Positions 1-6,184 of a DNA stretch of 8,182 nucleotides are shown here, one piece after another. Each line of letters opens with the position of its first letter. The stretch's first letter is position 1. The stretch is from CAYUMU01 sp964445985 (GTDB lineage: Bacteria > Planctomycetota > Planctomycetia > Pirellulales > S012-138). The notes under the pieces are model-generated. The model was not told the origin of the DNA and made no database searches. It was given only the letters and a program-made list of their open reading frames with translations. Made by a program: the position numbers and the translations under genes. Location: assembly GCA_964445985.1 (NCBI GenBank), contig CAYUMU010000147.1, positions 1-8,182 on the forward strand. Reading direction: 5' to 3'.

Positions 1-52
1 CCAATTTCTCCAACTCGCCGCAAATGACGACGTTTTTATCAGCCCACCCCGG

Positions 53-83
53 CCCCTCTCCCCGGAAATACCGGGGAGAGGGG
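53..83. repeat. 13-bp perfect palindrome, dispersed-repeat type
   Basis: Positions 53-65 (CCCCTCTCCCCGG) pair perfectly with 71-83 across a 5-nt AAATA loop. There is no T tract on either side, so it is a poor intrinsic terminator. Its C/T-rich arm and GGGGAGAGGGG partner resemble the 'CCCTCTCCC...GGGAGAGGG' palindromes scattered between genes in many GC-rich genomes. That comparison is from memory, not from a search. Confidence 0.6.
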
Positions 84-114
84 AGAAAAGAATTTCGCGC
101 CCGCCACTTTCACT

Positions 115-142
115 CGAAAAACGGACACACCTAGAATCCGTT
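115..142 (-). terminator. Candidate intrinsic terminator of the lipoprotein gene
   Basis: Read on the minus strand, AACGGA (142-137) pairs with TCCGTT (125-120) over an 11-nt loop. The stem runs straight into TTT (119-117), giving TCCGTTTTTC. It lies 44 nt beyond the lipoprotein stop codon. The stem is short (6 bp) but its position and U tract fit a Rho-independent terminator. Confidence 0.5.
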
Positions 143-185
143 AAGGTGAGGAATCACAAAATTACCTGTCGACAACTACCAAGCG

Positions 186-512
186 TCAATCCACTTTGAC
201 CTTCACGCCGGGCACGTTCACATCCACGCCCCGGCCGCCGCCGGCATCCACGTCCACGTTCGGCGTGCGAACCCGAGCGCCCGTGCCTCCCCCAGCATTC
301 ACGTCCACGCCGTTGGCATCCACGCGGGTCTGTCCGGTGTTCGGGTCCACCTGCACGCCGCCGCCCGGCCATTGAATGTTGATCCCACTGCCATCGCCGG
401 GATTCATCGCCGGATTGGGATTGGCCGGCGGAGGCGGGGGCGTTTTATCCTCACAGCCAACCGTGGCGACAAACAATCCCACTCCACAGGCCAAGGCAAA
501 TAAATGTTTCAT
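186..512 (-). CDS. Small lipoprotein with 17-residue beta-type repeats
   Basis: The product is 108 residues. Residues 1-19 form a signal peptide with a positive Lys2, a hydrophobic core and the lipobox-like sequence TVGC ending at Cys20. The protein should therefore be lipid-anchored at a membrane. Thr at -3 is a weak lipobox position. A Pro-rich linker follows (PPPPP at 25-29), then a Gly/Asn-rich part. Residues 69-85 and 86-102 are two copies of a 17-residue repeat, VDV(N/D)AGGGxGxxVxxPx, and a short third copy VKVKVD closes the protein. Alternating Val/polar residues suggest short beta strands. An in-frame ATG 11 codons upstream (545) was not chosen. The start at 512 has AAAGGA 8 nt upstream and begins exactly at the signal peptide. 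No function is recognised. The gene seems to be a single transcription unit with a terminator at 115-142. Confidence 0.72.
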   Translation of the reverse strand: MKHLFALACGVGLFVATVGCEDKTPPPPPANPNPAMNPGDGSGINIQWPGGGVQVDPNTGQTRVDANGVDVNAGGGTGARVRTPNVDVDAGGGRGVDVNVPGVKVKVD

Positions 513-545
513 GATTCCGATCCTTTCAGGTGTATCGATCCGCAA

Positions 546-872
546 CCAATTTCATCAACCTCCACCCTCGGCATTGTATCCCAGGCGCCCTGGCCTTGAA
601 TAACCGCGGGCGGCAGATGAGAAACTTCGCAACAAACTCTAGCGAACGGCGTGCCAAGGTCGCGAACTCAGCGCCGCGCGTATCTAGTTAATCTAGGTTG
701 TGCCTATGCCTGTTAATGCCAGGCGGGAGCCGATTCGGGACAGAAACCTCCCCAGTAGCACAAATCGACCTTACCCCTCGGGCAAACTGGGCCGGTCACA
801 CGGCTTTAGCGGAAGGCGCAGGCCATCTCCAAGACGACCAAGCTGGTTGTCAACACGCCAGCGCCAGCACAG
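546..872. other. Intergenic stretch without a recognisable gene
   Basis: This is 327 bases between two minus-strand genes. The open frames here have no family resemblance and no good ribosome binding site. It holds the possible lipoprotein promoter, a short ATCTAG-TTA-ATCTAG direct repeat (682-696) and a few weak inverted repeats. No convincing terminator for the oxidoreductase gene was found at its right end. Confidence 0.6.
573..600 (-). promoter_or_regulatory. Possible promoter for the lipoprotein gene
   Basis: On the minus strand, TACAAT (578-573) matches the -10 consensus at 5 of 6 bases. TTCAAG (600-595) is a weak -35 box 16 nt upstream. The start site would leave a 5' leader of about 55 nt. 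A small CCAGG-CGC-CCTGG inverted repeat (581-593) lies between the boxes. This is motif evidence only. Confidence 0.25.
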
Positions 873-2237
873 CTACATTCGTTTCATCGTCCGGTACAAA
901 TCCAACCCCTCGCGGTCGCCAATGATCTTGAACAGGTCGCGAATCTGTTCCAGCCCATCGGCAATCAAGAAGCCCGACCGCCGGCCGTAGCTCTTTGCTC
1001 CCAAAATGTAGAAGTGGGGTTCACCGGTAAGCAGCCGCTGGGGGCCTGGTTGCGCCGCGGGCGCGTCTGGCTCAGTCTTCGCTTCAAGCGATGCCGCCGC
1101 GTTGGTCAAGCCTTCGCTCACGGCGCATTCGGCCACTTGCAGTTCGCGATACAAACCACGGTCGGGCCGGTAGCCGACGTTGGCCAGCACGCGGTCGACT
1201 TCGAGGTCTTCCTTCGAACCATCGAGATTCACCAGCCGCACCGATACCTTGTCGCGTTCCACTTTCACGCGGCTGATGGCGCTGCCCGGCCGATGTTCCA
1301 CGCACGCCTGATGAATGGCCGCGTTGGCCGCCGCGGCCAGGCGGTCGCGCTCGGGGAGCGGATCGTTGGCAATCCGCCGCACCGGCTCGGCATTGGCCAG
1401 CAGCTTGCGCGATAAATCCATGGCCTCGTCCTCGGCCGCTTCATCGTCTGTTTCGTGTTCATCATCGGACCACTCGGGAAGATCGCGGTCGGGCGTCACC
1501 CAAACCACGCGTCCCTCGCCTTCTTGCTCGGCCAACTGCACCAGGGCCAGCACGTTAGTCGCGGCCGAATGGCCCCCGCCGACCACCAGCACCGTTTTGC
1601 CGGCGTACAGCTTTCGCGCGCTCCCCAAGATGTCAGGCAGTCCATGCTCCCACGCCCGTTCGCTCGCTTTTTGCTTGAGGGCCGCCTTGCGAAGCCGCCG
1701 TTCGCCCGCCGCCGGAATGCCGCCGGCCCCCAGCCAGGCCGGGTTTCCCAGCACGCCGGTGGCGTCGATGACCGCGTCGGCCAGCACCAGTTGCTCGTCG
1801 CCCTCGGCATCGCGAACGAGGAGGCGGAAGCGTTCATCTGCCCGCTGCTCAGACGCCAGCCGCTGCGTTTTGCGAAAGGTTTCCTTGCCGACGAACAGCA
1901 CCTCGGATTGCTCGTGAACGCAGTCGGCCAACAAATCGCTTTGGGCCAGCGGAACCAAGTAGGCGTTTACGAACTCCGCGGCCGTGAGCAGAGCATTGCC
2001 GCTTGGCGGCGACCAAGCGGGGTCTTGCGCGGAAAGCGCCGATAGCCCCAGGGGCGAAGCGTTCATGCCAAAGGGCGTAAACAGCCGCACATGCCCCGCT
2101 TGGCGGAGGTGGCGCCCTACCTGCTCGCGTTCGTACAGGTGAACGTCGTAGCCCAAGTACCGCGCATAAAGTGCGGCCTCTAAACCAATAGGCCCGCCGC
2201 CCAAGATGGCAATGGTCGCAGGCGTATCGAGGTACAT
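873..2237 (-). CDS. FAD/NAD(P)-binding oxidoreductase
   Basis: The product is 454 residues, a two-dinucleotide-binding-domain flavoprotein. The N-terminal FAD-binding Rossmann motif is GGGPIGLEAA (13-22). The first domain closes with the DATG motif (158-161) that is typical of this fold. A second Rossmann motif, VVGGGHSAATN (218-228), should bind NAD(P)H. NVGYRPD (353-359) is the usual late FAD-contacting segment. The C-terminal YILGAKSYGR segment (410-419) probably closes over the flavin. There is no CxxC pair, so it is not a thioredoxin reductase. The shape is nearer to flavin monooxygenase or YpdA-like reductases, but the substrate is unknown. A very acidic insert (256-273) follows the NAD(P) motif. 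The start at ATG 2237 puts the FAD motif at the usual distance from the N-terminus. No Shine-Dalgarno sequence is visible, because the upstream DNA is micro-repeat. The gene lies 121 nt downstream of deoC on the same strand. Confidence 0.8.
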   Translation of the reverse strand: MYLDTPATIAILGGGPIGLEAALYARYLGYDVHLYEREQVGRHLRQAGHVRLFTPFGMNASPLGLSALSAQDPAWSPPSGNALLTAAEFVNAYLVPLAQSDLLADCVHEQSEVLFVGKETFRKTQRLASEQRADERFRLLVRDAEGDEQLVLADAVIDATGVLGNPAWLGAGGIPAAGERRLRKAALKQKASERAWEHGLPDILGSARKLYAGKTVLVVGGGHSAATNVLALVQLAEQEGEGRVVWVTPDRDLPEWSDDEHETDDEAAEDEAMDLSRKLLANAEPVRRIANDPLPERDRLAAAANAAIHQACVEHRPGSAISRVKVERDKVSVRLVNLDGSKEDLEVDRVLANVGYRPDRGLYRELQVAECAVSEGLTNAAASLEAKTEPDAPAAQPGPQRLLTGEPHFYILGAKSYGRRSGFLIADGLEQIRDLFKIIGDREGLDLYRTMKRM

Positions 2238-2358
2238 GGGGATTAGGGACTGGGGAATAGGGACTAGGGATTGGTAGCTGGTAACTCGTGGCTATCAACA
2301 GCCCCTAGCCACCAGCAACTAGCTACCAGCAACTAGCGACCAGCCCCCAGCCCCTCCA
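2238..2358. repeat. Micro-repeat spacer with a 22-bp imperfect inverted repeat
   Basis: The whole deoC-oxidoreductase spacer is made of two families of short degenerate repeats. One is GGGA(C/T)TRGGGA-like (2238-2270). The other is a roughly 14-nt unit close to ACCAGCAACTAGCT (2305-2346). Positions 2272-2293 and 2307-2328 are inverted copies that match at 18 of 22 positions over a 13-nt loop, so the transcript could form a long imperfect hairpin. Confidence 0.65.
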
Positions 2359-3087
2359 TCAATACCCGCTCTGCAGGCCCTGGCCTTTCGATCCCGCTTG
2401 TTCCGTGCCTGCCAGGCGAGCCCGGCAGGCGTCGAGGATTTCAGCGGTACGGCTGGCGCCCACGCGGCTCACGCCCAACTTTCGCACTTCCAACAAGGTA
2501 TCGAGATCGCGCACGCCGCCGGCCGCTTTCACTTGCACCGCGGCCGGGGCGTGCTTGCGCATCAACGCCAGGTCGGCCATGGTGGCGCCGCCGGTGCCAT
2601 ACCCGGTGGAGGTCTTCACCCAGTCGGCCCCTAGTTCGCCGCACAGTTCGCACAGCCGAATCTTGTGTTCGTCTTGCAGGTAGCAGTTTTCGAAGATCAC
2701 CTTCACCTTTTGCCCCGCGGCGTGGGTGGGCTCGATCACGGCCTTCAGATCCTCGCGAACATAGTCCCAATTCCCGCTGAGCACCTGCGAGATATTGACG
2801 ACCAGGTCGAGTTCCTCGCCGCCATCGGCCAGGGCTTGCAAGGCTTCGGCCCGCTTGACGGCCGTGGTGTGCCCGCCGTGAGGAAAGCCAATCGTGGTGC
2901 TGGCCTTAACGGTGCTGCCGCGAAGAATCTCCGCGCAAAGCCTCAGCGCGTAGGGCATAATGCATACGCTCGCCACGTTGTACTCCAACGCCAACCGGCA
3001 CCCCCGCTCCAAGTCGTCCGCCGACAGCGTCGGTTGCAGCAACGAGTGGTCGATCATCTTCGCAATGTCGAGATAGCTGTATTCCAT
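2359..3087 (-). CDS. deoC: Deoxyribose-phosphate aldolase (DERA, class I)
   Basis: This cytoplasmic enzyme reversibly cleaves 2-deoxy-D-ribose 5-phosphate into glyceraldehyde 3-phosphate and acetaldehyde, the last step of deoxynucleoside catabolism. The 242-residue product shows the family signatures in order: MIDHSLLQPT (11-20), TTIGFPHG (64-71), DLVVNI (94-99) with catalytic Asp94, VKVIFE (128-133), VKTSTGYGTGGAT (157-169) with the Schiff-base Lys158, and VKAAGGVR (186-193) with Lys187. These match Asp102, Lys167 and Lys201 of the E. coli enzyme. The length is close to the short bacterial DERAs, plus a non-conserved C-terminal tail of about 15 residues. The frame stays open upstream to 4299, but the DERA fold begins at ATG 3087. 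The extension is antisense to the neighbouring isomerase gene. The ribosome binding site is weak (GGGAAA about 8 nt upstream). A promoter is proposed at 3134-3163. Confidence 0.93.
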   Translation of the reverse strand: MEYSYLDIAKMIDHSLLQPTLSADDLERGCRLALEYNVASVCIMPYALRLCAEILRGSTVKASTTIGFPHGGHTTAVKRAEALQALADGGEELDLVVNISQVLSGNWDYVREDLKAVIEPTHAAGQKVKVIFENCYLQDEHKIRLCELCGELGADWVKTSTGYGTGGATMADLALMRKHAPAAVQVKAAGGVRDLDTLLEVRKLGVSRVGASRTAEILDACRARLAGTEQAGSKGQGLQSGY

Positions 3088-3133
3088 TCTACTGTTTCCC
3101 GGTCGCAATGGGATTGTGGGCCAGACCGGCGGC

Positions 3134-3163
3134 AGTGTATCACAATCCTGTCCTGACTGGCAG
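3134..3163 (-). promoter_or_regulatory. Candidate extended -10 promoter of deoC
   Basis: On the minus strand, TGATACACT (3142-3134) is a TGn-extended -10 box (TACACT, 4 of 6). CTGCCA (3163-3158) is a -35 box (4 of 6) 18 nt upstream. Transcription would begin near 3127, about 40 nt before the deoC start codon. Confidence 0.38.
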
Positions 3164-3175
3164 AATCCCTTCATT

Positions 3176-3202
3176 CCCCGCGGGATTCGCTTGCGAGCGG
3201 GG
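3176..3202. repeat. Nested palindrome in the deoC/isomerase divergent spacer
   Basis: CCCCGC (3176-3181) pairs with GCGGGG (3197-3202). A smaller CGC-TT-GCG hairpin (3188-3195) lies inside. It sits upstream of the deoC -35 box and about 145 nt before the isomerase start. It may be a dispersed repeat or an operator, and nothing here decides between them. Confidence 0.4.
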
Positions 3203-3345
3203 GGTCTCGCTCTAGGGTGGCAAAACAAGGAATTGTCGACGGAACCGGCATTTTCTGCGTCAAACTGTGGAACCGAGGTAGGCAATTCGAGTACGTTAGC
3301 AACGCCACGCACTTCCATTCCTGATTCCCGTTCGGGGTGATGCAG

Positions 3346-4152
3346 ATGACGTTTTTCTGTCTGAACACAAGCACGATCAAGCCGCAGCCCTTGCTGGATA
3401 AAATCCGCATTGCCGCCGCGGCCGGCTACGATGGGGTGGAACTTTGGATCAACGACATTTATGAGCACATTGGCCGAGGCGGGGCCGTCAAAGATGTCGA
3501 GAAGGCCCTCGCCGACCACGGCCTTCGCGTCCCCTGCATGATTGCCGTGCAAAACTGGGGCGACACGATCGGCCCCGACTTCATTGCCGCCTTGGAAGAA
3601 GCCCGGCGACGCATGGAAATGGCGGCCCGCATGGGTTCGCCCGTCGTCGTCTGCACTCCACCCCGCGAACATTGTCCCTTGGTGCAGTTGGCCGAACGCT
3701 ACCGCGAATTGCTGCGAATTGGCCGCGATTTGGGCATCAAAGCGGCGTTCGAATACATCAGCTTCTTCGCCTCGGCCACATCGCTCAATCAAGCTTGGGA
3801 GGTAGTGCAAGAAACGGGCGAAGACGACGCCACGCTCATTCTCGATTCGTTCCACAACTTCAACACCAACTCCACGCCCCAAGATCTCGAAGCCATTCCC
3901 GTGGAGCGCATCGCGCATTACCACGTGAGCGACGGGAGCCGCAAAAAACCTCCTGGCCACCAGCTCGACCCCGATCGCGTGATGCCCGGCGAAGGCGGAG
4001 CCGATCTCCGCGAAGAAGTGCAATTGCTCCAAAAGAAAGGCTACGACGGCAGCGTAAGCCTGGAACTTTTCAACCTGGAACTCTGGGAACAACCGCCGCT
4101 GGAAGTCGCCAAAGACGGCCTGGCGCGGATGAAGGCGCTGTTTGAAGCGTGA
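3346..4152 (+). CDS. Sugar phosphate isomerase/epimerase, xylose-isomerase-like TIM barrel
   Basis: The 268-residue product belongs to the AP-endonuclease-2/xylose-isomerase-like TIM-barrel family, which includes IolE, IolI, hydroxypyruvate isomerase and ketose 3-epimerases. The expected metal-binding quartet is present: Glu136 (AFEYI), Asp167 (LILDSFH), His193 (YHVSDG) and Glu240 (VSLELFN), with His170 beside the second. Early strands CLNTSTI (5-11) and GYDGVELW (27-34) also fit. It probably moves a carbonyl or epimerises a small sugar or ketose using Mn2+ or a similar metal. The exact substrate cannot be read from sequence. Three near-by starts exist: GTG 3337, ATG 3340 and ATG 3346. ATG 3346 was chosen because GGGGTG (3334-3339) then sits 6 nt upstream. 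The gene is divergent from deoC and convergent with the YhcH-family gene, which suggests a local sugar-utilisation theme. Confidence 0.85.
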   Translation: MTFFCLNTSTIKPQPLLDKIRIAAAAGYDGVELWINDIYEHIGRGGAVKDVEKALADHGLRVPCMIAVQNWGDTIGPDFIAALEEARRRMEMAARMGSPVVVCTPPREHCPLVQLAERYRELLRIGRDLGIKAAFEYISFFASATSLNQAWEVVQETGEDDATLILDSFHNFNTNSTPQDLEAIPVERIAHYHVSDGSRKKPPGHQLDPDRVMPGEGGADLREEVQLLQKKGYDGSVSLELFNLELWEQPPLEVAKDGLARMKALFEA

Positions 4153-4160
4153 GCCAACTG

Positions 4161-4200
4161 GCGGAGAAACGCGGAGTGGGGAATTCGGAGTGCGGAATGG
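4161..4200. repeat. GCGGAGTG-type micro-repeats
   Basis: After the isomerase stop codon, short units GCGGAG, GCGGAGTGGGG, TCGGAG and TGCGGAATGG follow one another. Read on the minus strand these give the 'CCGCACTCC' type of low-complexity spacer. No coding or binding role is seen. Confidence 0.5.
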
Positions 4201-4202
4201 AA

Positions 4203-4248
4203 AAGGCACGAGCGGAATGAAATCCTCGCCATGTGCCTTCTCATTTTT
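4203..4248 (+). terminator. Possible terminator of the isomerase gene
   Basis: AAGGCAC (4203-4209) pairs with GTGCCTT (4233-4239), with a smaller CGAG/CTCG stem inside the loop (4209-4212 and 4225-4228). CTCATTTTTCAATTTG follows. The T run begins 5 nt after the stem and the loop is large, so efficiency is uncertain. Confidence 0.35.
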
Positions 4249-4330
4249 CAATTTGTAATCCAAACCGGCCCAAATAGCCGCCCACCCCAGCGGATTCATC
4301 TCGCGCCGGTCCCGGCAGAGGCCCTGTCCC

Positions 4331-4783
4331 TCAACTCGGCAGTGCTACCTTCACCACCACCTTATGCACCCGACCCGACCCGGCCAGCGGCGCATGGGCG
4401 TCTTGCGGCAAGAAGATGGCGAACGATCCGGCCGGCAGCACCAGCCAGGTGTCGGGCCGATCGTAGAACAACGCCACGTCGCGCGTGGCGTCGTATTCCA
4501 GCTTGACCCGTTGGCAATCCTCAATCGGCATCCAGCCGATCTGGTCGGCGCCGCTCACCACGTATTGAATATCGAGGTACTTGCGATGCGCTTCCAGCAA
4601 GGCCTGCTCGCGGCCGCGCCCTTCCTCGGCGGCCACAATCGCAAATAACTGCTCGCCGTCGATCTCCACCTTGCCGGGCGAAAGCCGCGTTAAATCTTGC
4701 CCGGCCAAGAAAGCAAACCCTTGGGCGAGCCGGGGAAACAGGGACTGGTAAGCCGCCGCGCGCTGAATCCGATCGAGAATCAA
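4331..4783 (-). CDS. YhcH/YjgK/YiaL (DUF386) family protein
   Basis: The 150-residue, single-domain beta-barrel (cupin-like) protein belongs to the YhcH/YjgK/YiaL family, whose members include E. coli TabA, YhcH, and the beta subunit of an evolved beta-galactosidase. Members sit with sugar and sialic-acid catabolism genes and are thought to help sugar interconversion. The family hallmarks are EAHRKYLDIQYVVSG (65-79) with Glu65 and His66, the late PQDAHAP loop (126-132) with Asp128 and His130, and the final HKVVVKV strand (140-146). The start is TTG 4783. The protein then begins MILDRI, as in relatives, with GGAG (4797-4794) 10 nt upstream. A TTG at 4792 adds three residues but would place GGAG only 1 nt away. 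It converges with the isomerase and diverges from the metal transporter. Its own substrate is unknown. Confidence 0.87.
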   Translation of the reverse strand: MILDRIQRAAAYQSLFPRLAQGFAFLAGQDLTRLSPGKVEIDGEQLFAIVAAEEGRGREQALLEAHRKYLDIQYVVSGADQIGWMPIEDCQRVKLEYDATRDVALFYDRPDTWLVLPAGSFAIFLPQDAHAPLAGSGRVHKVVVKVALPS

Positions 4784-4953
4784 GGCTCGCAAGCTCCGGT
4801 GCTAGGGGGTGGAGAAGGAAGATCGCTGAATCGGGGGCGGCAGCCAAGAGCTCCGCCCGGGGGCGTTGGCAGCATACCGCCCGACGGCGGTCGCCGCCAG
4901 ATTTGCCCCCTCTCCCTGGCCACGCACGCAATTCCGGCCAGCCCAGACTACGG

Positions 4954-4982
4954 TCGAGCGGTCGCGAACCGTGTGGTAGGAT
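4954..4982 (+). promoter_or_regulatory. Possible promoter of the cation transporter gene
   Basis: TGGTAGGAT (4974-4982) is a TGn-extended -10 box (TAGGAT, 4 of 6), with TCGAGC (4954-4959) 17 nt upstream as a weak -35. An ACGGT...ACCGT inverted repeat (4950-4972) overlaps it and could be an operator. A second hairpin, GGCGG-TCG-CCGCC, lies at 4886-4898. The rest of the 4784-5029 divergent spacer shows nothing else that can be supported. Confidence 0.3.
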
Positions 4983-5029
4983 TCAGGTGGCGGAAGGTGG
5001 CCCAATTCTCCCCCCGGCAGCTCCCACGC

Positions 5030-6055
5030 ATGACTTCTCACGGCCCTAGCGGTAACCATGAATCTGAAGCGGGCCATCCCCTCGCGGGCCACGATCACGC
5101 TGCCCATCATGATCATGCCTCCGCTGGCCACGGCCACGGTTCGGGTTCCGGTCACCATCACCATCACCCCTCGGCCAAGGGGAGTTCGCCCAGTCACAAG
5201 CGTCGTTTGGCCCTCGTGTTGGTACTGGCGGCTCTATATATGGTGGCCGAAATTGTGGGCGGACTGGTCACCAACTCGCTGGCCTTATTGGCCGACGCAG
5301 GGCATATGCTTTCCGACGTGGCGGCCCTGGCCTTGAGTTTTTTTGCCGTCTGGCTGGCCGCCCGCCCTTCGCCGGCCGAGCGAACCTACGGCTACCATCG
5401 CGCCGAAATCCTCGCGGCCCTGGCCAACGGGGCCACCTTGATCGTGGTCTCGCTCTACATCTTTTACGAGGCCTACGAGCGGCTCTGGAACCCGCCCGAC
5501 GTGCAAGGCCCCCTCATGATGGCCATTGCTGTCGGCGGTTTGGTCGTCAACTTGCTAGGGCTTTGGATTCTCAACGCGGGCCGCTCTGAAAACCTGAATG
5601 TTCGCGGGGCCTGGCTGCATGTGCTGACCGACGCCCTCGGCAGCGTGGGAGCCATCGCCGCCGGTGTGCTGATTTGGGGCTTCGGCTGGGAATTGGCCGA
5701 CCCCATCGCCTCGGTGCTGATCGGCTGCCTGGTCATCTATTCGTCGTGGCGCCTGCTGAGCGAATCGGTCTGGGTGCTGATGGAAAGCGCCCCCTCGCGA
5801 ATCCAGGTGGAGCAGGTGCGGGCAGCCCTCCGCGAACTGCCCGGCGTGCGCGACGTGCATGACCTGCACGTGTGGAGCATCACCAGCGGCATGGACGCGA
5901 TTTCGGCCCACGTGGTCGCCGAGCCGACTTCACCCCCCCTCGACTTGCTGGACCAGGTGCAGCAAATCCTGCGAGATCGCTTCCAACTGGAACACGCCAC
6001 CATCCAAATCGAGCCCCCTCAATGGGCTGCCTGCGGCCGGTGTGGCGATACGTGA
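5030..6055 (+). CDS. Cation diffusion facilitator, CzcD/ZitB type (Zn2+/Co2+/Cd2+ efflux)
   Basis: The 341-residue inner-membrane antiporter exports divalent metal, most likely Zn2+, in exchange for protons. The N-terminal cytoplasmic tail (1-56) is very His-rich, with 15 His in the first 46 residues including a run of five (42-46). Six membrane segments follow, at roughly 59-80, 83-109, 126-147, 161-182, 196-217 and 224-241. The zinc site is intact: His92/Asp96 in segment 2 (AGHMLSD) and His197/Asp201 in segment 5 (HVLTD). This HxxxD pair marks zinc-preferring members rather than Mn or Fe ones. The C-terminal cytoplasmic domain (about 255-341) has the conserved VHDLHVWSIT (276-285). The reading frame continues upstream to 4697, but the ATG at 5030 begins directly before the His-rich tail. 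No clear Shine-Dalgarno sequence is present. A GTG at 4997 would add 11 residues. The gene stands alone, 13 nt from the transposon's left repeat. Confidence 0.92.
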   Translation: MTSHGPSGNHESEAGHPLAGHDHAAHHDHASAGHGHGSGSGHHHHHPSAKGSSPSHKRRLALVLVLAALYMVAEIVGGLVTNSLALLADAGHMLSDVAALALSFFAVWLAARPSPAERTYGYHRAEILAALANGATLIVVSLYIFYEAYERLWNPPDVQGPLMMAIAVGGLVVNLLGLWILNAGRSENLNVRGAWLHVLTDALGSVGAIAAGVLIWGFGWELADPIASVLIGCLVIYSSWRLLSESVWVLMESAPSRIQVEQVRAALRELPGVRDVHDLHVWSITSGMDAISAHVVAEPTSPPLDLLDQVQQILRDRFQLEHATIQIEPPQWAACGRCGDT

Positions 6056-6067
6056 GAAAGCGAGCGT

Positions 6068-6091
6068 AGGTTAGGCACTGCCTAACACAAT
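6068..6091 (+). repeat. Left REP-like palindrome
   Basis: The core GTTAGGCACTGCCTAAC (6070-6086) is palindromic except for its centre base and can fold with a 6-bp stem and 5-nt loop. GTAG (6066-6069) precedes the stem, the same tetranucleotide that precedes E. coli REP hairpins. ACAAT follows on the inner side. Confidence 0.75.
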
Positions 6092-6132
6092 GCGGGTGGA
6101 ATTATGGTTTGTCATGAGCGGCGGGTGTGGCG

Positions 6133-6141
6133 TGCTATAAT
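6133..6141 (+). promoter_or_regulatory. Extended -10 promoter of the transposase gene
   Basis: TGCTATAAT is a perfect TATAAT with a TGn extension. No -35 box at 16-18 nt is convincing; TTGTCA (6109-6114) is 21 nt away. The start codon lies about 45 nt downstream. Confidence 0.5.
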
Positions 6142-6184
6142 AGCGGCTTCTCACACCGCTTTCCCTTGAGGTGAGGTCGAGAAC

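Noticed and set aside
698..990. Short plus-strand frames in the 546-872 spacer and beyond
   Set aside because: They run into the oxidoreductase gene antisense, lack a ribosome binding site and have no recognisable features.
1315..2045. Two plus-strand open frames of about 200 codons inside the oxidoreductase gene
   Set aside because: They have compositions typical of antisense shadow frames (Ser/Arg/Pro-rich) and lie wholly within a well-supported flavoprotein gene.
3088..4299. Long upstream extension of the deoC frame on the minus strand, about 400 codons
   Set aside because: It is antisense to the isomerase gene, has no family resemblance, and the aldolase fold starts at Met 3087. It is a shadow frame of a GC-rich gene.
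4950..4972. MerR-type metal-responsive operator upstream of the cation transporter
   Set aside because: Only the outer 5 bp are symmetrical and no regulator gene is adjacent, so it does not support a specific regulator family.
4697..5029. Upstream N-terminal extension of the cation transporter
   Set aside because: It overlaps the YhcH-family gene on the other strand and shows no family resemblance. The His-rich tail begins at ATG 5030.
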